Positions 9,912-20,675 are shown, numbered from the stretch's first letter. The stretch: 64,000 bases of DNA from Symbiodinium natans (GCA_905221605.1 CAJNDS010002091.1:184001-248000); one strand, 5' to 3'. Made by a program: numbers and translations. The notes: generated by a model from the letters alone, not told the origin.

Positions 9912-11190
9912 GCAAATAGACATGTAGAAACATGTGCAGTCCATGTCGTACTTGTTGGCAAGATCTGGGGGGGGTTTACGAAAATAAGGGGCCCCGAGTA
10001 TAGACCCCCAAACAGTCGGATTCCCTGATAGTAAGGACCATTAAGGACCCCAATAACGATACCCCTAATTGCGGAAACCCCCATTTTGCAAGGTGAACAA
10101 AAACAGCGCAATGAGTGCTGCGCTACGAAGTTAGGGTTTAGGGTTTAGGGTTCAGGGTGTAGTCCTACAGGAAGCCCGGTATGGCATGGGGGGTAAGAAA
10201 GGCAGCCTCCCTAAACATGGAACCCGAAAGCCGCCAACCCCTAACCCCAACTCCTAACCCCTGACCCCTCACCCCGAACCCGTAAACTCTAAACCCCAAA
10301 TCCAACTGAGCGCCACGCACGATAGCGTCTGCATAAAGGCGGCGAACATGCCAGGAGTGCAAGAGGCCCAGTGCCTTTCACATGATCGTCAAGGTAAAAC
10401 ATGGTCACTTCTCCAAAATGCGGTCCCTTTTGGGGTTGCTATGAAAATGGTCCCCGAATACCTAGAGTGCCCCAAAAACGGCCATATTCTTGAGAAAGGA
10501 CGACATATTCTTCGTAGGGCTTAGCCCACTCGTCTGCTCACACACTGAGCTGCAGGTAAAATCCGATAGCTTAGGACTTGCCCTTCAAGACCAAAGCTCA
10601 CCTTATGCTTGGGGAATTTGCCGTCCTTCTGTCTGAATGTCGTTACAGCCGGTGGAAGTGCCGATGCTCTGGGCGTGCATGGAAGAGATGGGAGGCGTGG
10701 TGGTACTTTGAATGGACCCTGCCTACATTGATCCTTTCAAACCCTATTTTCGCTGTGACACTAGCCCTTCTATTTTCAGGTTCCCGGACCCCTTAGTAAG
10801 CCCCTTAAATCCTAAACTACCATATACCCTATACCCTGAACCCTCTAACTCTCTCTTACACCCTAGACCCTAAACCCTATACTCTAAACCCTATAAACCC
10901 TAAGCCGTATCGTAGCACAGTAACTTTCCGAGGAAGTTGCCCAGCCTGGGTCCACAGCGAGGTGCGCGAGGTGGCCGACATGGCTGCGCCCAAGTGCCTG
11001 AAGGGCCAATAGGGTTTAGGGTTTAGGGTTGAGGGTTTAGGGTTTAGGGTATAGGATAGGACCGAAGCCCTGTAAGCCTCTAAAACCGAACCGCAACACT
11101 CGGAAGTCATACAAAGCAACCCGGCAACCTATGTGCCCTCATCCTCCTGATCCCCCTAAACCCATGAGCCCTGCACTCCCTAAACCCTAA
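9912..11190. other. Mosaic spacer
   Basis: Unique sequence with several short or degenerate CCCTAAA/TTTAGGG tracts (near 10.13, 10.24-10.30, 10.83-10.90 and 11.01-11.05 kb). Small ORFs on both strands show no recognisable domain. Confidence 0.5.
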
Positions 11191-11262
11191 GCTCTAGGTT
11201 TAGGGTTTAGGGTTTAGGGTTTAGGGTTTAGAGTTTAGGGTTTAGGGCTTAGGGTTTAGGTA
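11191..11262 (+). repeat. Telomere-like array, G strand
   Basis: About ten TTTAGGG units with GAGTTTAGGG and GGGCTTAGGG variants. It stands next to C-strand units just upstream (head-to-head arrangement). Confidence 0.9.
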
Positions 11263-11719
11263 GTTCCTGCCACCAAAGCCCTAAAGGCTTCATGAAACTC
11301 TGAAACTCCCGCCCTGAAACACTAAACCATCGACCGTCGGTCTGCAGATACTCTCGTGCGCCTTGCGCCTACGAGGGCCCTGGGCCAACGATTAGAGTTC
11401 AGGCCTTAGGGTTTAGGGTTTAGAGTTCAGGGTTTAGGGTTTCTAGGGTTATAGGGTTTGGAGCTCAGAGTTTTTCCAGGCTCGGGGTCCAGAAATTGGG
11501 GTTTGGGGCTGACATTCGCAGAAACAAACCTAGTCAACCCTGAACCCTAACAACAAAGACACGAAATAAACCCTAAACCCTAAACCCTAGCCCTAAACCC
11601 TAAACCTTCAGGCCTCACGTTTGGCTGCAGCCGGCTCGCCACAGCATCCTCCAGGAGAGTCGGAGCTTGAGCCCCTGCTCGGACCAGTGCTCCCGTCAGG
11701 GCAGCACCTGCTTCTCGGA

Positions 11720-11880
11720 GGGTTTAGGGTTTAGGGTTTAGGGTTTAGGGTAGTTTCACGGTCCCTTAGTACGGGCCCTTAAAGGGGACCCCTTCTATAC
11801 CCCTCATATATTCTGACCCCCAAACATCAGAACTCTTTACAGGAGGTAAGAGACCATACTAAGGGACCGTGTAACTACCC
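11720..11880. mobile_element. MITE family H fused to a telomere-like array
   Basis: Four TTTAGGG units (11720-11750) run directly into an element (about 11748-11880). Its ends GGGTAGTTTCACGGTCCCTT and the complementary AAGGGACCGTGTAACTACCC form a ~24-bp inverted repeat with one mismatch. The terminal GGG of the array is also the first GGG of the element. A half copy lies near 21.29 kb and a related hairpin at 12.58-12.65 kb. Confidence 0.75.
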
Positions 11881-12156
11881 TTCGATGCCTCGCACGGACG
11901 GGCATGTTATATGAGCATGTTTTTTTCACCCTCTTAGATTTTTACACATTCTTCACTTTGGTATAGTTGTGTTAGTATGCTATTGCCTTCTTATCAACTT
12001 CATATATTCACTGCAATTATAATGTTTGGTCTTTCAAATTATATTTCGCATGTCTGGTGAAGTGGATTCCAGTTTATGTCTCAGGCCTTCTGCGAGCTTT
12101 CGCGCAACAGGGCCGACTCTTGAAACCGTGGAGGCATGGCTCAGCACCGTCATGAA

Positions 12157-12245
12157 GCCCTAAACCCTAAACCCTAAACTTACTAAACCCTAAACCCTAA
12201 ACCCTAAACCCTAAACCCTAAACCCTAAACCCTAAACCCTAAACC
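12157..12245 (-). repeat. Telomere-like arrays, C strand
   Basis: Two runs of CCCTAAA (about three and nine units) separated by a short ACTTACTAAA break. Confidence 0.9.
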
Positions 12246-12346
12246 TCCGGGGATCTACGAGTTCAAACACGCGTGCTCAAGCCAACGGCAGGAAGAAATA
12301 TCGAGATGGCCTTCAAAAACTGCTGCATGAGCCGCTGCGATTTCAG

Positions 12347-12402
12347 TTTAGGGTTTAGGGTTTAGGGTTTAGGGTTTAGGGTTTAGGGTTTAGGGTTTAG
12401 GG
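12347..12402 (+). repeat. Telomere-like array, G strand
   Basis: Eight TTTAGGG units. It faces the C-strand array 100 bp upstream in the opposite orientation. Confidence 0.95.
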
Positions 12403-12859
12403 CACGTGCTTAGCGTCATCAGGACTTGAAGCGTCGAAGTGCCACATTACTTTTTTGCCCCGGCCAAGGCGGACTGGCTCAGCAGCTCTTCTCGCTCCTT
12501 TCGACGGCCCACTGCCACGACGTACCTCTTGGGGCGCGGAGTCTTCTGAAAGTCGAAAAGCACCAAAACCCGACACAGGTAGTTCTCTACAATACGGCAC
12601 CTTTAACATGAGGAGCCCTTCAAAAAGGGAGCCTAATTTAGAGAACTACCCAAAACCCGAAACCCTATGTAAGGTCCCTGAAAATGGTCCCGTACCTTCT
12701 TTAAATAAAGGATGATGAAGTATCGGCCCTAGGCTTTTAAGGGTTCCTCAATTCAGGGCCCAACTTTAGGGACCATGTATCCACCCTAGAAGAATGAACG
12801 CCAATCCCCGTGTCTCCATCATAAACCCCAAGCCCGCAGCACTACCCCCTCAAACCCTT

Positions 12860-13260
12860 AAACCCTCAAAGCCTAAACCCTACACCCTAAACCCTAAACC
12901 CTAAATTTTAAACCCTAAAACCCTAAACCCTAAACCCTAAACCCAAAACCCAAAACCCAAAACCCTAAACCCTAAACCCTAAACCCTAAACCCTAAACCC
13001 TAAACCCTAACCTAAACCACCAAATCCTTAAGCCCTTAGACCCTGAAAACCTAGACCCAAGATCTCCCCAACCCCCAGCCTGAAAACCCACACTCATGGC
13101 ATGGGGAGGGGCATCCTTAAATCCTTCTAAAACCTTAAACCTTAATTAAACCCTTAAAACCCTAAAAACCCTTAAACCCTGAAAACCCTTAAAACCCTCA
13201 AACTACTTAAACCCTCAAGTTACCTAAACCCTGAGATTACTTAAACCCTTAGAAGCACCA
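12860..13260 (-). repeat. Mixed C-strand telomere-like tract with decay
   Basis: CCCTAAA units with CCCAAAA and CCCTAAAA variants (12874-13010) pass into increasingly degenerate AACCCTTAAA and CTTAAACCCT sequence to about 13.25 kb. The motif GCATGGCGTGGGGAGGGGCAT (or GCATGGCATGGGG...) occurs near 13099 and 13265, showing a duplication. Confidence 0.75.
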
Positions 13261-13565
13261 CACGCATGGCGTGGGGAGGGGCATGATCAGAGGCACCATG
13301 AAGTTGATAATCGACGAGGTGGCCAAGCCACCTGCTTCTTGGCCAGTTGCTGAGTACCCAACTAGTACTTGCACCTTATAACTTATAGGGTTTAGGGTTT
13401 AGGGGTAGTTGCACGTATAACCCAAGTATAACCATATTAGGGGAACTATAGGGGGCTTGTAAGGGATTATAGAAGTACAGCTATTATTGACTATGAAGTG
13501 CCATGAAGCTCCAAGCAGTGGGCAAAAAATGGCTAACCTCTCAATTATGGCTACCTACTCAGATA

Positions 13566-13690
13566 CTACAGGGTGGGGCCCCCTAGTTATAAGTAGAGTT
13601 ATAAGGGCCCTAAATTGGGTTATAAGGACCCTAAGCTAGGTTATAAGTCCCTTAACTACAGTTAGTATAGTGAGGGGGCCCCACCCTGTA
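13566..13690. mobile_element. MITE family B copy 1 (intact)
   Basis: TA-flanked element with perfect terminal inverted repeats CAGGGTGGGGCCCCCT and AGGGGGCCCCACCCTG. The interior has spaced GTTATAAG motifs. A near-identical copy is at 29.48 kb, and a copy split by a telomeric array is at 56.37 kb. The TA at both ends would fit a TA-targeting (Tc1/mariner-type) transposase, which is inference; no transposase is present. Confidence 0.85.
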
Positions 13691-13747
13691 AGCTTGAGGG
13701 CTGCAGGATGCTCTGGCTTACGGGTCTGGGGGTATGTGTGCTTTTGC

Positions 13748-13888
13748 TTTTAGGGTTTAGGGTTTAGGGTTTAGGGTTTAGGGTTTAGGGTTTAGGGTTT
13801 AGGGTTTAGGGTTTAGGGTTTAGGGTTTAGGGTTTAGGGTTTAGGGTTTAGGGTTTAGGGTTTAGGGTTTAGGGTTTAGGGTTTAGGG
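13748..13888 (+). repeat. Longest perfect telomere-like array, G strand
   Basis: About 20 uninterrupted TTTAGGG units, followed by a GTGTTTTCAGCCTTGTGT duplication and a (GT)n microsatellite at about 13905-13921. Confidence 0.97.
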
Positions 13889-14738
13889 TTGTGTTTTCAG
13901 CCTTGTGTGTGTGTGTGTGTGTTTTCTTTTAGCCTTGTGTTTTCAGCAACGGCTTAGGGTGCCTTGGCTGGGGGTTCGGTAGGGGCGTCGAGAACTTAAG
14001 GTCGCAGCAGCGTAAAGGCTGTCATGCTGATAACGTAGATGGCAGTGTATATGGTATGGGATTAGTAGTGAAGATATTTCTGTATATGGTATTGGAGATA
14101 AAGCCATGGAATATGCTACAGTTAGCCTTGACCAATGTTGCGGTTTGGAGTTTACTGGCTGGGTCCGCCTTCTGTTTGCTCACCCGGCTGATCCGAAGTA
14201 GGCACGTCTTAGGTGCTGTCCGCCACTTGGAGGCTCACGGGAACTTAGGATTCGGATTCAAGCAAGAAGCCGGGCAGCTTTCTATCATAATTGCTTATAA
14301 GCCGCGTTTGGGGTGCTTGTAACCCTTGTTTGTAACTGCATGATCCTTCAAGTAGGGTCGAGGGCTCTTCCCACACACAACTGAACCATTCTGGGTTTTG
14401 CGACACCTGCGTTCCCCTAAACCCTAAACCCTAATTAAACCCTAACACATACCGGGTAGACGGGTCTCTCCTGGTTGGTGAAGGTGTTGGGGTGTTGCTG
14501 CAACCTCCAAAACCAACAACCCATGGCCTATTTCGGAGATGGTATCGAAGCCGCTGCCCGTGTACCTTAGCTTCCCAGACCGCTGGGCCCTGGGGGTTTC
14601 GACGACCACATGCCCCCCTCCCCCCCCCCGCCCCACACCACCCCCTCCCCCCCCTTCAGGGTTGAGTGTTGACGGTTCACTAAACCCTAAACCCTAAGCA
14701 TGGGGTTTAGGGCTTGTGTGTGTGTGTGTCCCTAAGTC

Positions 14739-14826
<88 letters not shown>

Positions 14827-14834
14827 ACCCTAAA
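14739..14834 (-). repeat. Homogeneous variant array (CCCTCAA)n
   Basis: About 13 units of CCCTCAA (TTGAGGG on the minus strand), preceded by a (TG)n run near 14714. It shares the seven-base period of the telomere unit with one fixed substitution, so this variant expanded locally. Confidence 0.95.
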
Positions 14835-15514
14835 CCCAAACCCGAATACACCCTCAACCCTAAACCGCACTGAGTTCAGGGTTGTAGAAGTTCTAAAGAC
14901 CTGGCGCAAAAGCTGCAGGGGGAGCCCTCGACATGAGGTCGGAACAACTTGAGCTGAGACTCTTGAACCTTAATTAAACCCTCGGCTGTCCAGTAACCTA
15001 GGATTCAAAAGGGTGCCCTTTTGGGCTTGAAGGGGTTTATAAGGGAACCTTAACCCCTCAAAAAGGGGAACTCAGGGCACTACTGGGCATCCTAGAACCC
15101 TACACCCTGAACCCCATGAACCCTAAACGAACTTTGAGACGAACAAGGCCTATCGCTTTTCGAGCGCGCAAGTTGCCTTAAGACGCACCAATAAGGCTCG
15201 AAGACCCGTTTTGGCCCCTTGATGGTCCCATTTCCACTCCGCATGCAAGATCAGCTCTAGCTTGGCGTTTAGATTTAAGGTTCATGCGGCTTAGGGTTTA
15301 GGGTTCAGGGTTTAGGGTTTAGGGTTCAGGAGTGCGGCTTAGGGCTTCAGATTTTGAACCCGAAGCAGCCCGAAACCCATTCAACGGGAATCCTTCTCCG
15401 AGCAGCAGAGGGATACTCATGAGCCATGGCAAGCCCACGGCAATGAAGGTGGCGGTGACCTTCAGATATAAAAGCTCGGGGTGGCGAGCCACTCCCCTCT
15501 CGTGGTTCCCCAAA

Positions 15515-15584
15515 TTTAGGGTTTAGGGTTTAGGGTTTAGGGTTTAGGGTTTAGGGTTTAGGGTTTAGGGTTTAGGGTTTAGGG
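15515..15584 (+). repeat. Telomere-like array, G strand
   Basis: Ten perfect TTTAGGG units. Confidence 0.95.
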
Positions 15585-15923
15585 TTTCCCTTTCTGCCGT
15601 TTCATGACCCTGTTCCCCGTAAACCTCATAAACCCTGTCTGCTTAAACTGCCAGTCCTTGCCATTGATATGCGAACGGAACCTCCATGTCTTAATATAGC
15701 AGAATTCATTGTCCATGGCAAACATGCAGTAACGTCTTACCTATCACTTCCAGTACCGAAGCCCTGGGTTAGGCCAGGGCGCAGCGCGAACCCTGCAAAA
15801 CCTGTAAACCCCACAAACCCTATCAATTTTTGTGACTCTAAAAACCCTAGAGACCTCTCTATGCGCCCTATAAACCGTATCAACCCCATAAGCCCTGGAA
15901 ATCCTGCTTGTAAACCGTAAAAG

Positions 15924-16047
15924 CCCTAAACCCTAAACCCACCCTAAACCCTAAACCCTAAACCCTAAACCCTAAACCCTAAACCCTAAACCCTAAACCC
16001 TAAACCCTAAACCCTAAACCCTAAACCCTAAACCCTAAACCCTAAAC
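15924..16047 (-). repeat. Telomere-like array, C strand
   Basis: About 17 CCCTAAA units with one short break near 15940. Confidence 0.95.
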
Positions 16048-16176
16048 TTAAATCCGAAGAACCCTCTGAACTCAAGCCCAGGGGCCGATGAGAGACCTCC
16101 CTGGATAAGGTTGCTGCGAATGAGGATGGCCAATACCTGAGCTTTCGCCCAAGGGTTTACGACTTATCGGGGTTAG

Positions 16177-16735
16177 GGTTTAGGGTTTAGGGTTTAGGGT
16201 TTAGGGTTTAGGGTTTAGGGTTTAGGGTTTAGGGTTTACATGGTTTAGTGCTTATAGGGCTTGTAAGGTCTCAGGGTTTAGGGTTAACATGCTTAAGTGT
16301 TTAGGGGTATGAGGTTTACAGGCTGTCGCGTTTGGTGCTTTTCAGGCTTGTAGGGTTTCAGGGCTTGTAAGGCTTTTGGGTTTACAGTCCTTAGTGTTTA
16401 GTGCTTATATAGGGCTTATAGGACTTCAGGGCTTGTTGGGTTGTTAGGGCTTGCAGGCTTTGGTGTTTAGTGCTTAAAGGGCTTGTACGGTTGCAGGGTT
16501 TAAGGTTTACGGGGTTTGGTTCATAGGGATTATAGGGGGTTGAGCGTAGAGCTTGAGCAGCGTTTATGGTGTATAGAGGCGTCTAGGCTTTATGGGGCTT
16601 GCAGGGCTTTCATAGTGTTCATAGGGTTAATCGGGTGTGTTCTCATAGGGCCTATAGGACATAACGCGCTTATAGGGTTCAAAGGGCTTATAGGGTTTAG
16701 GGTTTCAAGCTTCAGGTTTATAGGTTCTGGGTGAA
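16177..16735 (+). repeat. G-strand array passing into a decayed GGG-T-rich tract
   Basis: Eight to nine perfect TTTAGGG units (16177-16236) are followed by about 500 bp of degenerate GGGTTTACAGGGCTT, TATAGGGCTTATAGG and similar sequence. The decay suggests an old, larger array of 7-9-bp units. Confidence 0.75.
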
Positions 16736-17264
16736 TTACCCTTATAATGCCTTCTGAGGGTGGTGCCAAACGAACGAACCTCGCAAATTCTCACAGAGCA
16801 AGGAGTTCAGTGATCAGAAGGGCTCAGCCTCCGGATCATGACCTAAAACCGACCAGCAGATCTGGCGGTAGAGAGGCAGCTACAACTCTGCAAAAACACA
16901 AAGGCGGCCTGACCAACCGGAGGGGGAAGCAGGAGGGAGCCTGACGGAGACCAAAGGAGGCGATGCGCGGCGACACTGGGAAAGCCGTTTGCGGTTTGTG
17001 CTAGGGTTTCCCATCGGAAGGTCAGAGGATTATCCAGCTTACGAGGAAGAACTCTGAAGAACCCTCTCCCGAGGCCTTAGCGCTAAAGGCTTCGGAGGTT
17101 TTAGGGGGATTCGGGTAGCCTATGGTAGCCCAAATGCCAATGAGCGGCCGGAATTGAGGTGACGTTCTGCAGCATTGGGTAGGCAGCCACAGTCGCCTGA
17201 CCCAGACGAGAGCCACCTGGCGTCGGCTGGCTTGCCGTGTCTATGAGGTGAGAGTTTTTTTTAC

Positions 17265-17385
17265 CTAGTTGCTGAGTACCCTGGCCCCCCCCACCCCCCC
17301 AAAAAAAAACGACAGCTTTTCAAAAAAAGTGGGATTGTATATGCCCCAAAAGGTTAAAGGTTCATTATCAACTCAGCTACTAAGT
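17265..17385. mobile_element. MITE family I copy 1 with C/A tract
   Basis: Ends CTAGTTGCTGAGTACC and ACTCAGCTACTAAG are inverted with mismatches. The interior holds a poly(C)-poly(A) junction, GGGATTGTAT and CCCCAAAAGGTT. A second copy is at 35.72 kb with the same internal order, and a solo end lies near 13.35 kb. Confidence 0.65.
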
Positions 17386-17809
17386 ATAAGGGGATTGGGA
17401 ACCTTGAAACTCTCGAAACCTCAACGAAACCCGAACGCCGACCGCTGTGGTGGCCCCCGCCTGAACACAAGCAGGATGGGCACCCTAAACCCTAAAACCT
17501 GAGGGGTTTCGGGTCTAGGGATGTGAGCGAGCAGAACTTACGAGTGGCGACCCGAGAGGGATGGGCCTCTGGGTGTTTTAGAGGGATGTGCGAAGGGCTT
17601 TCTGTGCCGTTTTTGAGGAGGATGTTTAAGGGCTTCTGCGAGTTTAGGACACTGAAGCCACCTGACCACTTCACTTACATGCTTTGCGGAGCTGACGGCC
17701 AGAAAAATAACAGCTGCCTGCGTTCAGCTTGCTGAACAAGTGCTCATCTGTGGTGTAGAAGGGTGGATAGGCCATTCCTCAGAGACTCTAAGCGATGTGA
17801 AGGCCCCTA

Positions 17810-17922
17810 ACCCAGAGGGTCCATTTGTAGTACGATTATGGAATTAGGTACCCCAAAACCCTATTTAGTATGGTTTTTGGGTACCTAATTCCATAATTGT
17901 ACTACAAATGGACCCTCTGGGT
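17810..17922. mobile_element. MITE family E copy 1, near-perfect hairpin
   Basis: Two arms of about 45 bp starting ACCCAGAGGGTCCATTTGTA are complementary with a single substitution and a small loop. The high arm identity indicates a recent insertion. C-strand telomere-like units begin immediately at the right end. A diverged copy is at 63.63 kb. Confidence 0.85.
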
Positions 17923-18059
17923 AAACCCTAAGCCCTAAGCCCTAAACCCTAAACGCTAAACCCTAAAGGGCTTACTTCGAGGTTTGGGAGCGGTTTGTCG
18001 CCTTTGTCTTGCCGGCAGTTCACCGGCCGGTTCTGGTGAACCCTGAACGCCCCACCCTC

Positions 18060-18230
18060 TTAACCAATTATCACTGTACTTATGGCCAACTCATAAGCCC
18101 CCTTAAGTGACAGCGGTAGCACATGCTAAGGCAATTAATTCTCACTGTACTTATGGCCAACTCATCAGACCCTTAAGTGCCCTAGTATGGCTAAAGACTG
18201 CAGCGGTAGCACATGCCAAGGCTTTTGGCT
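18060..18230. repeat. Duplicated ~80-bp segment
   Basis: Two copies share ATTATCACTGTACTTATGG (or ATTCTCACTGTACTTATGG), CCAACTCAT and GCAGCGGTAGCACATGC. The second copy has about 20 extra bases. Confidence 0.8.
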
Positions 18231-18418
18231 AGGCCCAAGAGTAACCTAGGAATAGAAAGGGTACCCTTTTTTCCTTTAAAGGGGCTTAGCAGGGAACCCG
18301 AAAAACCGGGACAAAGGGAATACTCCGAATAAGGGAATACTCTGGGACCTAGGTGGGTGATAATTAGGTATCAAGAGCCCTGAGACATGGGCCCGGAGAA
18401 CCTTTAACGACCATAGAT

Positions 18419-18568
18419 TATCCTTGGATGCCTTACACTTGGCTGCACGCAGGAGGGTAGCTATAAATTAAACTTTTAGCTGCCTTAAGAAGAAACCCAA
18501 TAAACCAAAAAAAGGTAAGGATCTAAAGTTACAGTAAAGCACCACAAAGTATCCTTGGATGCCTTACA
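18419..18568 (+). mobile_element. SINE-like element F copy 1 with 19-bp target duplication
   Basis: A 112-bp body (18438-18549, CTTGGCTGCAC...GCACCACAAAG) is flanked by perfect 19-bp direct repeats TATCCTTGGATGCCTTACA (18419-18437 and 18550-18568). The body lacks terminal inverted repeats and has an internal hairpin (AGCTATAAATTAAACTTTTAGCT region). A second copy is at 29.93 kb with a different, shorter flanking repeat. Long, variable target duplications without TIRs suggest a retroposed small RNA, but no tRNA, 5S or 7SL identity was recognised. Confidence 0.75.
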
Positions 18569-18667
18569 GATCCGCTTTGAACTCGCCGTGGCTCCGCCGA
18601 TCACACCGATCACCGTGTAGGTGACAACCTCGACGACTAGCTGGCGGCGGGCATTTTTGTAACCCTT

Positions 18668-18752
18668 AGCCCAGACCCTAGACCCTAGACCCTAGACCCT
18701 GAACCCTAAACCCTAAACCCTAAACCCTAAACCCTAAACCCTAAACCCTAAA
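18668..18752 (-). repeat. Telomere-like array, CCCTAGA then CCCTAAA
   Basis: Four units of CCCTAGA are followed by about eight of CCCTAAA. The TCTAGGG variant block is separate from the canonical block. Confidence 0.9.
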
Positions 18753-19040
18753 CCCTGGTTGAGTTTGGGGCTGTGGGAAGTGTCGCACTTGAGTTCAAGA
18801 GCTTCGGGGTTCCCAGAAAACAAAAACCCAAGTCCCCCAAACAACCCATAAGGAACCAGAGAGGCCTTAATATGAGTGAATCTGGGTACCTTACATCACC
18901 CTAAACGCTAAACCCTAAACCCTAAACCCGAAACCCTAAACCCTAAACCCTAAACCCTCCCTCACCCTCCCTGGTTCCTTCTGACAAGCTCTAGGTGCAG
19001 GGTTGCAGAGCCCAGTGATAAGGGGTCAGGGGTCATGGCC

Positions 19041-19139
19041 TGGGATTTTCCCCCTTATACTAACAGTCCTTAATAGGGATGAGAATAGGGGGTACTAGAA
19101 TCCCCATTCAGGACCCTTAGTATAAGGGGGAATATCCCA
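19041..19139. mobile_element. MITE family A copy 2
   Basis: Ends TGGGATTTTCCCCCTTATAC and its imperfect complement TATAAGGGGGAATATCCCA. The interior has ACTAACAGTCCTTAATAGGG, as in the 9.55, 36.58 and 41.37 kb copies. Confidence 0.8.
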
Positions 19140-19610
19140 AGTCATGGCTTTTGGGCAGAGGGTGTGGGCATAAGCAAGTAGCTTCCCTGAGATAGTTTGC
19201 TTGATTCAGGGACCTCAGTGCAGGAACGCATCGCGGAATCGCTGCAGAGCATTGCTGCGACTCAGGCGAGCACAACATAGACCATGACAGTCCAGAAAGT
19301 TGCTCCTGTTCAGGGGAAAAAGCAGCCCCGAATCACCCCTTATAAGGTCCCTTGTAAGGGGGTTCCTGCTTGAGTCCTTTGATCCTGATGTGCTGACCCT
19401 ACTTGAAGGTTCATGGGAGCTAGAGATATACGTACCCCAAATTATGGGTTGTAGCCAAATATGACCAAAGTTATTCTGCTTGTAGCCCTACCTGTAGCAA
19501 CCACCAAGCATCATCTTGCCGATTTGGTTTGAAGCTGGACGCTCTTGTACCAAAACAAAACAACATAGCAGTCCATAAACTGCAAGCCCTAAACCCGAAG
19601 CCCCCTACCT

Positions 19611-19646
19611 CACCCCCCCCCCCCCCCAAAAAAAAAAAAAAAAAAA
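19611..19646. repeat. Poly(C)-poly(A) junction
   Basis: About 15 C followed by about 19 A on the plus strand, preceded by an ACCTCA stretch. No element ends were recognised around it. Confidence 0.85.
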
Positions 19647-19689
19647 CAGCAACAAGTCGGGGCAGCAGAGCTTAGTTAGGGTTTAGGGT

Positions 19690-20288
19690 TTAAGGGTGTA
19701 GGGTTTAAGACCCCAAATCCTAAACCCGCACAGTGAGGGGCTCCTACTGACACCTCCGACTTCTTCTCGTTCACCCACGAGGGCAGCGCACTGGTGAAGG
19801 CCTCTGTGCCGTGCCCTATACCAGCCATGAAACCCTAGGCCCTTAACCCCATAAACCCCATAAAAACAATTAAGGGTTTAGGGTTTAGGGTTTGGGGTAA
19901 TTGACCCAAATTCTAAACTGCCGGATCGTAAGAGACCTCGGCGTGCAACTCGTAAAGGTTTGCATGGTGAACCCTGCGTGGCCTCTTGAGCAGCCAAAAC
20001 CAAACTTGAGCCCAACCCCAGACCTTGCTTTCACGATGTGGTCTGAAGGAGAGCAGAAACATTCCCTAAACCCTAAAACCTAAACCCTAAACCCTAAACC
20101 CTCAACCCTAAACCGATGACTTTCAGGAGCGTGGAGTTCTCTCCCTCTCCGTCTGGGGAGCTTGGATGGCCCAAAAGCCTTCCTTATGCCTTGTTTGAAA
20201 CATCTTAAATGGGATCCTGCCAAACCTCGTAAGGAAAATATACGATACCCCAAGAGCCTAGGGAGATATACCCAGGGCTAGTGACGGC
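19690..20288. other. Spacer with short telomere-like tracts
   Basis: Unique sequence carrying two- to four-unit tracts near 19.69, 19.87 and 20.07 kb. No gene was recognised. Confidence 0.5.
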
Positions 20289-20450
20289 TACTTGGAGGTT
20301 CATGGTACTTACTAACCAATTCTAGCTGTACTTATAACTGTACGTACTTACAACCACATTAGGGCACACAAGGGGCTTCTAAGTGGGTTACAAGTACAGT
20401 TATAAGTACAGTTATAAGTACAGTCATAAGTACCATGAACCTCCAAGTAG
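20289..20450. mobile_element. MITE family C copy 1
   Basis: Ends TACTTGGAGGTTCATGGTAC and GTACCATGAACCTCCAAGTA are perfect 20-bp inverted repeats. The interior has repeated AGTTATAAGTACAGT motifs. Other copies are near 26.93 and 60.79 kb, with a diverged copy near 21.65 kb and a truncated one near 13.40-13.53 kb. Confidence 0.85.
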
Positions 20451-20565
20451 TGTGCGAAATCAGAACAAGAACGTAGGCTAAGGAGCTCCGGTGGTTGGTC
20501 TCAGGGTGCTATGAAGGACATCGTTCCTTCAGTGTGTAAAAGAAGCCTCTAGGGTTTAGGGTTGA

Positions 20566-20675
20566 GGGTTGATAGGGTTTATAGGGTTTATAGGGTTTAC
20601 AGGGTTTATAGGGTTTATAGGGTTTACAGGGGCTTATAGGGTTTACAGGGTTTAGAGGAAATTTAGGGTTTAGGG
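20566..20675 (+). repeat. Variant array (GGGTTTATA / GGGTTTACA)n
   Basis: About nine units of nine bases alternating TATAGGGTT and TACAGGGTT, ending in canonical TTTAGGG. This is a nonamer variant of the telomere unit. Confidence 0.8.

Noticed and set aside
13748-13888. True chromosome end
   Set aside because: Arrays are short, occur in both orientations and have unique sequence on both sides; the window does not end in telomeric repeat.
14056-14322. 88-codon hydrophobic plus-strand ORF
   Set aside because: A possible membrane-like stretch but no family motif; it lies in gene-free mosaic DNA with no supporting context.
14716-14952. ORF with STLNPQP repeats, and similar NPKP-rich ORFs elsewhere
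   Set aside because: These are translations of CCCTCAA or CCCTAAA arrays and do not indicate protein.
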